A stretch of 14,082 nt of DNA from the NCBI GenBank assembly GCA_903861445.1, contig CAIOUK010000048.1:1-14082 (forward strand). Direction: 5' to 3'. This DNA is from an uncultured Verrucomicrobia subdivision 3 bacterium. GTDB taxonomy: Bacteria > Verrucomicrobiota > Verrucomicrobiia > Limisphaerales > UBA11358. Under the pieces are notes generated by a model. That model saw only the letters and a list, made by a program, of their open reading frames with translations, was not told the origin of the DNA and did no database searches. Shown one piece after another: positions 7,555 through 13,649 of this stretch. The first letter of the stretch is position 1. Each line of letters starts with the position of its first letter. Made by a program: the position numbers and the translations under genes.

Positions 7555-7590
7555 ATCAGTGTTTCATCCGTGTTTCATCTGTGGCTAAAA
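7555..7590. repeat. Imperfect direct-repeat element immediately upstream of gatB
   Basis: GTGTTTCATC occurs at 7559-7568 and again at 7570-7579, an 11-base period. It is flanked by a leading TCA and a trailing TGTGGCTAAAA (7580-7590). The element begins right after the RND stop codon (7549-7551) and ends 10 bases before the gatB ATG, filling almost the whole 49-base gap. The form (repeated 'cat-c-gtgt' words ending in 'ctgtggctaaaa') resembles a dispersed extragenic element seen before genes in several bacterial phyla. That comparison is from memory and unverified here. It lacks a Shine-Dalgarno sequence and any clear promoter. Confidence 0.6.
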
Positions 7591-7600
7591 TAGCTGCGCA

Positions 7601-9097
7601 ATGGAATACGAAGCCGTCATCGGACTGGAAACGCACGTCCAGCTCAAAACCAAATCCAAGATGTGGTGCGGTTGCGCGAACCAATACGGTTCCGAGCCGA
7701 ACACCAACGTCTGCCCCGTCTGCCTCGGGATGCCCGGCGTCCTGCCCGTGCCGAACGAGGAAGCGCTGCGCAAAACCGTTTTGACCGGCTATCTGCTCAA
7801 CTGCGAGATTCCGCGCTACGCGAAATTTGACCGCAAAAATTATTTCTACCCCGACGCCTCCAAGAATTATCAGCTTACGCAATACGACAAGCCCAGCACG
7901 GCGAACGGCTTCGTGGAATTTGAATTCAACGGCCTCGGCTCGGTGAACGGCCTCGGCAAAGTCCGTATCACCCGTGCGCACCTCGAAGAGGATGTCGGCA
8001 AGCTCACGCATTTTGACCGCACCAGCGGCGTGGATTTCAACCGCGCCGGCGTGCCGCTGCTCGAAATCGTTTCCGAGCCGGATCTCACCGGTGCGGACAT
8101 GGCCTACGCGTATCTGAATGCGCTCACGGAAATTTTGCATCAGGGCGGCGTCAGCGATTGCGACATGGAAAAAGGCATGGTGCGCTGCGACGTGAACATT
8201 TCGGTGCGTCCGGTCGGCACAAAAGAACTCGGCGCGAAGATTGAAATCAAAAACATGAACTCATTTTCCGGCGTGCGCCGCGCAGCGGAATATGAAATCT
8301 CGCGGCAGATTGAAGTGCTAAAATCCGGCGGCAAACTTGTTCAATCCACGCGCCGCTGGGACGACGTCGCTGGCATCACCGAGGAAATGCGCACGAAGGA
8401 AAACGCGCATGACTACCGCTATTTTCCCGAACCCGACATGATGCCGCTCGCGCCGACCGACGCGTGGCTGGCCGACGTGCAGGCGCAGGTCATCGAGTTG
8501 CCGCTGGCGCGCAAGCAGCGGTTCATACGCGATTACCAGTTGCCTGCCGGCGACGCGGAGGTGTTCAAGAGCAACGTCGCGCTGGGCAATTATTTTGAAG
8601 GCCTCGCCCAGCAGTCGAAGAATCCCAAGGCCGTCGCGAATTGGATTATCAATAATTTATTGTCCAAACTTGCCGAAGCAAACAAGGCTGAAGCCGAGGA
8701 ACAAGCGGCCCTCGGCATCGAGCCAGCCGACTTGAAGCTCTCCACGCTTGCCGATTTGAAGTTCAAGCCATCCGCCTTGCTGGAACTCGTTGCGCTGGTC
8801 GAAGCCAAGACCATCAGCAGTTCCGCCGCGCAAACGGTGTTTGCCGAAATGTTCGCTACCGGCAAATCTCCCGCTGCCATCGTTCAGGAAAAAGGATTGG
8901 CGCAAGTCAGCGACACCGGCGCGATTGAAAAATTCTGCGACGAAGCCATCGCCGCCAATCCCGCGCCCGTGGCGGATTACCAGGCCGGCAAAGTGGCCGC
9001 GCTCAATTCGCTCAAAGGTCAGGTGATGAAGCTCTCCAAAGGCAAGGCCAACCCCGCACTCGTCGGCGAAATTCTGGAGCGGAAGCTAAAGGGGTAG
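7601..9097 (+). CDS. gatB: GatB, glutamyl/aspartyl-tRNA amidotransferase subunit B
   Basis: Full-length 498-aa GatB. It activates the tRNA-bound Glu or Asp by phosphorylation and transfers ammonia delivered from GatA. Landmarks: GLETHVQL (8-15), a zinc-type cysteine set Cys23/Cys25 and Cys38/Cys41 in MWCGC and NVCPVCLGMPGVLPV, KNYQLTQYD (88-96), HLEEDVGKL (127-135), the DFNRAGVPLLEIVSEPD motif (145-161), KIEIKNMNSF (213-222) and DYRYFPEPDM (271-280). A helical linker and a C-terminal YqeY-like tRNA-binding tail (about 350-498) follow. The family is about 475-500 aa, so it looks complete. It is on the same strand as gatC-gatA but separated from them by four unrelated genes, so it may have its own promoter or be read through from the pump gene 49 bases upstream. 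Confidence 0.98.
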   Translation: MEYEAVIGLETHVQLKTKSKMWCGCANQYGSEPNTNVCPVCLGMPGVLPVPNEEALRKTVLTGYLLNCEIPRYAKFDRKNYFYPDASKNYQLTQYDKPSTANGFVEFEFNGLGSVNGLGKVRITRAHLEEDVGKLTHFDRTSGVDFNRAGVPLLEIVSEPDLTGADMAYAYLNALTEILHQGGVSDCDMEKGMVRCDVNISVRPVGTKELGAKIEIKNMNSFSGVRRAAEYEISRQIEVLKSGGKLVQSTRRWDDVAGITEEMRTKENAHDYRYFPEPDMMPLAPTDAWLADVQAQVIELPLARKQRFIRDYQLPAGDAEVFKSNVALGNYFEGLAQQSKNPKAVANWIINNLLSKLAEANKAEAEEQAALGIEPADLKLSTLADLKFKPSALLELVALVEAKTISSSAAQTVFAEMFATGKSPAAIVQEKGLAQVSDTGAIEKFCDEAIAANPAPVADYQAGKVAALNSLKGQVMKLSKGKANPALVGEILERKLKG

Positions 9098-9121
9098 CAC
9101 CCGCTTCCGTCGTTTCTACCA

Positions 9122-9154
9122 CGCCAGCTACACCCCAATTGGGGGTAGCTGGCG
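9122..9154 (+). terminator. Strong hairpin after gatB, possible transcription terminator
   Basis: CGCCAGCTAC (9122-9131) pairs with GTAGCTGGCG (9145-9154). The inner CCCC (9133-9136) and GGGG (9141-9144) also pair around an AATT loop, leaving only A9132 bulged. The 14-bp GC-rich stem starts 25 bases after the gatB stop. No T-run follows on either strand (the + strand continues GAAAAGAAAG), so it is not a canonical intrinsic terminator. It could act as a 3' RNA-stabilising hairpin or a poor terminator. It marks the change from the gat/efflux block to the pseudopilin pair. Confidence 0.5.
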
Positions 9155-9320
9155 GAAAAGAAAGCATTTGAGTGATTGGTTGGATGGTGGAAAATTGAAA
9201 AATTAAACTCGGACAGTTGATTTACGGCCTTGAACAGCCCATGATGGCTCAATTGCCAAACCAAGCGTTTTTGAAATACGGCAGTCAGCCCCGAGCCGAC
9301 AATCATTATAAAACGTCTTT

Positions 9321-10163
9321 ATGAAATTTGTTCTATCCAGATTAAAGCCGTTGGCTTTCACATTGATTGAACTGCTGGTGGTCATCTCCATCATTGCCAT
9401 TCTGGCGGCGCTGTTGTTGCCGGCGTTGTCCAAGGCCAAGAACCGGGCTAAAGTCATAATGTGCCTCAACAATGAAAAGCAGATTGGGCTTTCGGTGACC
9501 ATGTATCTTGGAGATTACGATGGCAAGTATTTTGATGCCTCTACTGTGACGAGCTGGATGGGAGTTCTCCGAACTAATTATCAGGCCATCCAAGCGGGTC
9601 GGTTTTGTGCGGCGGCTCCCGACCCCGGCGGTCCCAGCGCATGGACCACCAATCAAGGCAATCATGTAGGGTGGCTCAACGCCCAAGCTGGCAGGGCGGA
9701 TAACCCTTGGTATTACAGTGGGAATGTCTCCTGGGATCAAATGGGCAGCTACGCTTACAACGGTTGGTGCGGATTTGTTCCGGCTGATACGAATTGCTTC
9801 AATAAAGAATCACAGCTTTTTGCCCCCAGCCAAACCCCGTATTTTGGAGATGGCATTATGGATTTTGTAAACCCTTTGACTAGCGATTTGGGGGGCAACA
9901 CTGACCTATATAATGGCAATACCATCAATGTAGCCGATGCAAACTATCCGAGTGGGAATAGACACTCTTTAAATTCCGTCGAAATCTGCCGGCATTGGGC
10001 AAATTCAGCCAGTGCTGCGCCGAAAAATCTGCCGCCCGCCCAAGCCAAATCCCCTCCCGGAAGCGTCAATATGGGCTGTGCCGACGGTCATGCTGAAAAC
10101 ATCTCATTAATCAACTTATTACAAACAAACACCCTTTATTGGAGTGCATACTGGCCGCACTGA
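9321..10163 (+). CDS. Prepilin-type (type II secretion pseudopilin-like) protein, copy 1
   Basis: 280-aa protein with a type IV prepilin/pseudopilin N-terminus: a short basic leader (MKFVLSRLKPLA), then FTLIELLVVISIIAILAALL. Phe13 would be the first mature residue and Glu17 the canonical Glu+5. The residue before the cleavage site is Ala12, not the usual Gly. After the hydrophobic helix come LPALSKAKNRAK and CLNNEKQIGL, then an Asn/Gly/Trp-rich globular part. Near the C-terminus is PPGSVNMGCADGHAEN (245-260, with D255-G256-H257), the DG(H) end block of the large family of secreted prepilin-like proteins in Verrucomicrobia and Planctomycetes. Such proteins are exported and processed by PilD, but their roles are mostly unknown. 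It is paralogous to the next gene. Base composition is more AT-rich than the gat genes. Upstream 9155-9320 holds no recognisable gene or promoter. Confidence 0.88.
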   Translation: MKFVLSRLKPLAFTLIELLVVISIIAILAALLLPALSKAKNRAKVIMCLNNEKQIGLSVTMYLGDYDGKYFDASTVTSWMGVLRTNYQAIQAGRFCAAAPDPGGPSAWTTNQGNHVGWLNAQAGRADNPWYYSGNVSWDQMGSYAYNGWCGFVPADTNCFNKESQLFAPSQTPYFGDGIMDFVNPLTSDLGGNTDLYNGNTINVADANYPSGNRHSLNSVEICRHWANSASAAPKNLPPAQAKSPPGSVNMGCADGHAENISLINLLQTNTLYWSAYWPH

Positions 10164-10319
10164 TTGAAACCAAGGCATTGACAACTTGCCTGCGCGACGT
10201 GGGGGAAATCATAAAACCGTAGGCCAACTGCCTTTCGGCCATGATAAATCGGGCTTTTACCGAGTCGGCAAAAGCACCGCTGCCTTTACACACAGCTGCA
10301 AAAGACGTAAAGATAACCC

Positions 10320-11225
10320 ATGTATATGTGGCGACAGTATTTTTCTCTGGATCGCCCGGCGGTCAAACCGAGGTTCCTGTTAGGAACTTTCCCTGGTCGC
10401 GCGTTCACGTTGGTTGAACTTCTCGTCGTCATCGCCATCGTTGCCATTCTAGCGGCGCTGTTGCTGCCCGCCTTCGCTAAAGCGAAGAATCGGGCCAAAA
10501 CTGTAGGCTGCCTCAACAATGAAAAGCAGATTGGTCTTTCGATGACCATGTATATCGGCGATAACAATGGCAAGCTGATGCAGGTGCCTTTTGCTCATAC
10601 TTGGATAGATATTCTCCAGAACAATTACAGCGCTATACAAACGGCTCGCTTTTGCCCAGCGGCTCCTGACCCCGGCGGCACCAACGCATGGGTTGGCAAG
10701 AATACCCAAATGCAAGGGGGTCTCAACGGCTATGCTGGAACAGCAGACAGTCCTTGGTGTTGGACTGATATCAATCTGCATACTACTTCAATGGGCAGCT
10801 ACGGCGACAATTGGTGGTGTGAAGTAAACACTAGCTACCCTAGCACCAATTTTTTCAATTCCGATGCAAATTTTTTTGCCCCTAGTAAAATCCCATTTTT
10901 TGGTGATGCCATTACCCCTGCTGGTGAAGCGAATTTTGCTAACACTGGCGTAACGACTGCAGATTTTGGCAATCTAAACACCAACCTGTATATTGCCTCC
11001 GGTGCCTCCGGTGGTCCAATTTCCCATGCTTTGCGTTTTTTTGAAATCGCCCGGCATGGATCCATGGCAGCCAGCACCGCGCCGCAAAACCTTACTGCCG
11101 CCCAAGCACAATCGCCTCCCGGAAGCATCAATATGGGCTTTGCTGACAATCATGCTGAAAATATATTGTTAATCAATTTAATCCAAACTAACACCTGTTA
11201 TTGGCACATCAACTGGCCGCACTGA
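10320..11225 (+). CDS. Prepilin-type (type II secretion pseudopilin-like) protein, copy 2
   Basis: 301-aa tandem paralogue of the preceding gene. Its leader is longer (28 residues, basic and aromatic, ending FPGRA), followed by FTLVELLVVIAIVAILAALL with Phe29 as predicted +1, Glu33 as Glu+5 and Ala28 at the -1 position. ATGs at 10320 and 10326 are both possible starts. Shared blocks with copy 1 are LLLPA-x-x-KAKNRAK, CLNNEKQIGLS-x-TMY-x-GD, FC-x-AAPDPGG, a MGSY-x-x-N-x-WC block, FAPS-x-x-P-x-FGD and a C-terminal stretch ending YW-x-x-x-WPH. In the terminal motif the Gly of ADGHAEN is replaced (A275-D276-N277-H278). The 156-base gap before it (10164-10319) shows no gene and no riboswitch or promoter I can identify. 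Surface pseudopilin or secreted structural protein is the best guess. Confidence 0.85.
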   Translation: MYMWRQYFSLDRPAVKPRFLLGTFPGRAFTLVELLVVIAIVAILAALLLPAFAKAKNRAKTVGCLNNEKQIGLSMTMYIGDNNGKLMQVPFAHTWIDILQNNYSAIQTARFCPAAPDPGGTNAWVGKNTQMQGGLNGYAGTADSPWCWTDINLHTTSMGSYGDNWWCEVNTSYPSTNFFNSDANFFAPSKIPFFGDAITPAGEANFANTGVTTADFGNLNTNLYIASGASGGPISHALRFFEIARHGSMAASTAPQNLTAAQAQSPPGSINMGFADNHAENILLINLIQTNTCYWHINWPH

Positions 11226-11304
11226 TTTCAGTCTATTCAGCCAGCTTCCGTTCCGTCCGCAACGCCGCTCGACAAAATCTGCTCGCCGCGCCATCCTGAA
11301 CGCG

Positions 11305-11916
11305 ATGGAATTTCCCGAATCCAGTTCGCCGCTCGACTCGTTGTGGACGGAATACGGTCGCGCGTTCCAAACGTGGGACGACCTCACGCTCGCGCGCTGG
11401 CTCGCGCAGACGCTCGGCCAGTTTGAAGGGCGCGCGTGGCGGCTCTCGCATCCGCTCGTCGGCGCGTATCGCCTCGCGGCGCAGGTGGCGCATGGCCGGC
11501 AAATCTGGTTCAAACGCCTCGCCACACCGCCCGCCGCCTTTCCTGAATCCGCCTGCTGCCGTGCGCCGTTTTTGCCGTTGCTCACGCGCGACGTGCGCAC
11601 AGAAGGTTTGATCTGCCAGCACTGCAACGAAATTCTCGTGCCGTTCGATGAGTTGCCCGCCGAACTACGCACCGTTCTGGAACCGTGGGCGAAAAATTAC
11701 GAGCCGGTTCACGCCGTGGCGCATTGGGACGACCGCCAGCGCAAGCGGATCGGCAATTACGATGCTGCCTACGAAAATGCCGCGCTACAGGCCGAAGTGC
11801 TGCTGGCCATGGCTGGACGCGAACTCGCGCCGAAACTGCTCGACCACTACGCGACGGCGATTTGGGAGGATCAGGACGAATGTCTGGAAGTCCGCCCGGA
11901 AGACGTGCGTTTCTGA
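11305..11916 (+). CDS. Conserved-looking hypothetical protein with a possible CC / CxxC metal site
   Basis: 203-aa soluble protein that I do not recognise. There is no signal peptide or membrane helix. It is Trp-rich and acidic at both ends. Four cysteines fall in two pairs, Cys84-Cys85 and Cys104-x-x-Cys107 (in GLICQHCNEILVPFDELP), a spacing that could form a small zinc ribbon; a fifth cysteine is Cys193. The C-terminal third is helical (YDAAYENAALQAEVLLAMAG). Codon use and third-position GC match the neighbouring housekeeping genes, and a full-length high-GC frame of this quality supports a real gene. It starts 79 bases after the second pseudopilin and ends 6 bases before the AsmA-like gene, so the two are probably co-transcribed. 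The start is the first in-frame ATG and has no Shine-Dalgarno sequence. Confidence 0.72.
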   Translation: MEFPESSSPLDSLWTEYGRAFQTWDDLTLARWLAQTLGQFEGRAWRLSHPLVGAYRLAAQVAHGRQIWFKRLATPPAAFPESACCRAPFLPLLTRDVRTEGLICQHCNEILVPFDELPAELRTVLEPWAKNYEPVHAVAHWDDRQRKRIGNYDAAYENAALQAEVLLAMAGRELAPKLLDHYATAIWEDQDECLEVRPEDVRF

Positions 11917-11922
11917 CAACAC

Positions 11923-12579
11923 ATGAAATTCATTTTCAAATGGCTGTTCCGGTTGTGCCTGCTCGCGGTGGTGCTGGTCGTAATTTTGCTCCTGTCGCTC
12001 GACACCATTCTGCGCGTCGCGGCGGAAAGAAGCATCCGCACGCAGACCGGCATGGATGCGGAGATCGGCCAGTTTCACCTCGGCCTGCTGGAGCCGGTGG
12101 TGACGATTCGCGATTTGAAAATCCACAATCCGCCGAGCTTCGGCGGCACGCCGTTTCTCGACCTCCCGGAAATCCACGTCGAATATGACTTTGCCGCGTT
12201 GCGGAAAAATCAGCTTCACCTCATGCTCGTCCGCATCAACCTAGGTGAACTCGACATCGTGAAAAACGAGGCCGGGCAGACAAATCTATTCGCGCTGGGC
12301 GTGGCGTTGCCGACGAAAAAGACCGCCTCCGACCAAAAAGAATTGGCCGCCTTCAAAAAGCAAACCGGCCTGACGTTTCAAGGTGCCGATGTGGTGAATG
12401 TCTCCGTCGGCACGTTGAAATTCATTGACCTCAAGAACCCGCGCAACAACCGCGAGCAGAAAGTCGGCATTGAAAACCAGGTGATCAAAAACGTGAAGAC
12501 GACTTACGATCTGGCGGGTTTGGGGATGCTGGTTTATCTGCGCAGCGGCGGGGTGTTCGGTGCGCTGGCGGCACCGTAA
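11923..12579 (+). CDS. Short AsmA-like (DUF748-type) membrane-anchored protein
   Basis: 218 aa. One N-terminal membrane helix (about 5-27, FKWLFRLCLLAVVLVVILLL) anchors a periplasmic domain that starts with the AsmA-type pattern: AAERSIRTQTGMDAEIG, a repeat-like strand VVTIRDLKIHNPPSFGGTPF, then LDLPEIHVEYDFAALRKNQ and an ELDIVKNEAGQTN strand. These features match the start of AsmA/DUF748 envelope proteins, whose longer members help lipid transport or outer-membrane assembly. Those are usually several hundred to over a thousand residues, so this is a short form holding only the first part of the fold. It ends cleanly (GVFGALAAP then TAA), with no sign of a frameshift continuing it downstream. 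The specific role is unknown. It lies 6 bases after the 203-aa gene and converges on exbD with a 21-base gap. Confidence 0.7.
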   Translation: MKFIFKWLFRLCLLAVVLVVILLLSLDTILRVAAERSIRTQTGMDAEIGQFHLGLLEPVVTIRDLKIHNPPSFGGTPFLDLPEIHVEYDFAALRKNQLHLMLVRINLGELDIVKNEAGQTNLFALGVALPTKKTASDQKELAAFKKQTGLTFQGADVVNVSVGTLKFIDLKNPRNNREQKVGIENQVIKNVKTTYDLAGLGMLVYLRSGGVFGALAAP

Positions 12580-12600
12580 AATTCTGGTTCTTCAGTGCGG

Positions 12601-13038
12601 TCACGGCTTGCCGGCGTCCTTGGTGAACGCGCTCAGGATTTTGATGTTCGCTTCCTTGGCCAGATCCATCACGGTCACGACTTTGCCCCACGGCGCATTT
12701 TTGTCGGCGCGCACGGCAAGCTTGGCTTCCTGTCCGCTGGCGCGGGATTTTTCCACGGCGGCGAGCAATCGACTGCGGAGTTGTTCCTGCGTCAGCGGCA
12801 GGCTTTCCGCGCCGAACCGCAGACCACCGCCGGCATCAATGCTCACGATGAGCGGTGGGTTTTCACCCGCGCCTTCCTTGAGCGCCTTGGTGGATTCCGG
12901 CAACGCGAGTTTGAACGACGGTTGTTGTTTGAACGTCGTGGTGACGAGCAAAAAAATCACCAGCACGATGAGCACGTCAATCAGCGCAACGATGATGACG
13001 GCGGGCGCGGTGCGGCGTTTGCGGACGAGAAATCTCAT
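12601..13038 (-). CDS. ExbD/TolR-family biopolymer transport protein
   Basis: 145 aa with the ExbD/TolR layout: a short basic cytoplasmic N-terminus (MRFLVRKRR), one membrane helix (about 12-33) carrying the essential proton-carrying Asp21 in ALIDVLIVLVIFLLVTT, and a periplasmic domain (about 45-145) with PPLIVSIDAGGGLRFG, a LAVRADKNAPWGKVV strand-turn and an M-D-L-A-K-E-A helix. ExbD pairs with the ExbB pentamer to use the proton gradient and energise TonB-dependent outer-membrane transport. ExbD rather than TolR is inferred from the TonB-like gene upstream; the sequence alone does not separate them. Its ATG overlaps the exbB stop by 4 bases (ATGA), implying translational coupling. It is the last gene of the - strand operon. 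Confidence 0.93.
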   Translation of the reverse strand: MRFLVRKRRTAPAVIIVALIDVLIVLVIFLLVTTTFKQQPSFKLALPESTKALKEGAGENPPLIVSIDAGGGLRFGAESLPLTQEQLRSRLLAAVEKSRASGQEAKLAVRADKNAPWGKVVTVMDLAKEANIKILSAFTKDAGKP

Positions 13039-13625
13039 TTCTTCTCGGCGTATTGTTTGCGAATGAATTCGTCGCAGATGGTTTCCATCTCCACGGCGAG
13101 CACCTCGACTTTTTTGGAGAAATATCCCCAGGCCACCAGCGCCGGAATGGCGATGAGCAGGCCGAAGAGCGTGGTCTGCAAAATCAGCGCGATGCCCTGC
13201 GCGAGCTTGGTGGCGTCGTTCAAGCCGGTCTGGCCGAGATCGCCGAAGACCGTCATCATGCCGGCAATCGTGCCGACCAATCCCAACAGCGGCGCGATGC
13301 CGACGATGACTTCGAGCACGACGAGGCCGCGTTCGAGTTGGACGACCTCGTGGCGAGCGGCGGTTTCGAGCGAATCCATGTTGTCCGCCTTCGGCCAGTC
13401 CGCGCGTTCGGCGGCGAGGCTGATGAGCCGGCCGAGCGGCGAGGGATTTTCCGCGCAGGCGCGCTCAAGGTTTTTGGCGTCGTCGCGCGTGCGATATTTT
13501 TCCAGCGCCTCGGCGATTGGCGTCGGGACGACTTGATTCCAGCGCAGCATCCACGCGCGCCAGAGGATGACGCCGACGCAGACGACCGAAGTCACACCGA
13601 GCAAAAGGTAAACGGCTTTTTCCAT
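13035..13625 (-). CDS. ExbB/TolQ/MotA-family proton channel protein
   Basis: 196 aa with three membrane segments: about 5-24 (YLLLGVTSVVCVGVILW), about 104-126 (EVIVGIAPLLGLVGTIAGMM) and about 143-167 (QGIALILQTTLFGLLIAIPA). The APLLGLVGT and QTT-x-x-GL-x-IAIP signatures are those of the MotA/TolQ/ExbB channel domain. Thr119 and Thr152 correspond, by spacing, to the two pore threonines of E. coli ExbB (T148, T181). The loop at 34-100 is charged and cytoplasmic. With ExbD it forms the motor that energises a TonB-like protein. It lies 24 bases after the TonB-like gene and overlaps exbD by 4 bases, so all three look like one operon. It is slightly shorter than E. coli ExbB (244 aa). The start ATG has no Shine-Dalgarno sequence. 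Confidence 0.94.
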   Translation of the reverse strand: MEKAVYLLLGVTSVVCVGVILWRAWMLRWNQVVPTPIAEALEKYRTRDDAKNLERACAENPSPLGRLISLAAERADWPKADNMDSLETAARHEVVQLERGLVVLEVIVGIAPLLGLVGTIAGMMTVFGDLGQTGLNDATKLAQGIALILQTTLFGLLIAIPALVAWGYFSKKVEVLAVEMETICDEFIRKQYAEKK

Positions 13626-13649
13626 AAAATTTCAGCGGCTCAAGTTAAT

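Noticed and set aside
10178..10213. TTGACA-like -35 box upstream of the second pseudopilin
   Set aside because: No -10 hexamer at 16-18 bases. The nearest AT-rich block is too far away, so a promoter call is not supported.
10164..10319. Possible cyclic-di-GMP or other riboswitch before the second pseudopilin
   Set aside because: Some short pairings and GCAAAA words are present, but the conserved core and stem order of known riboswitches could not be matched.
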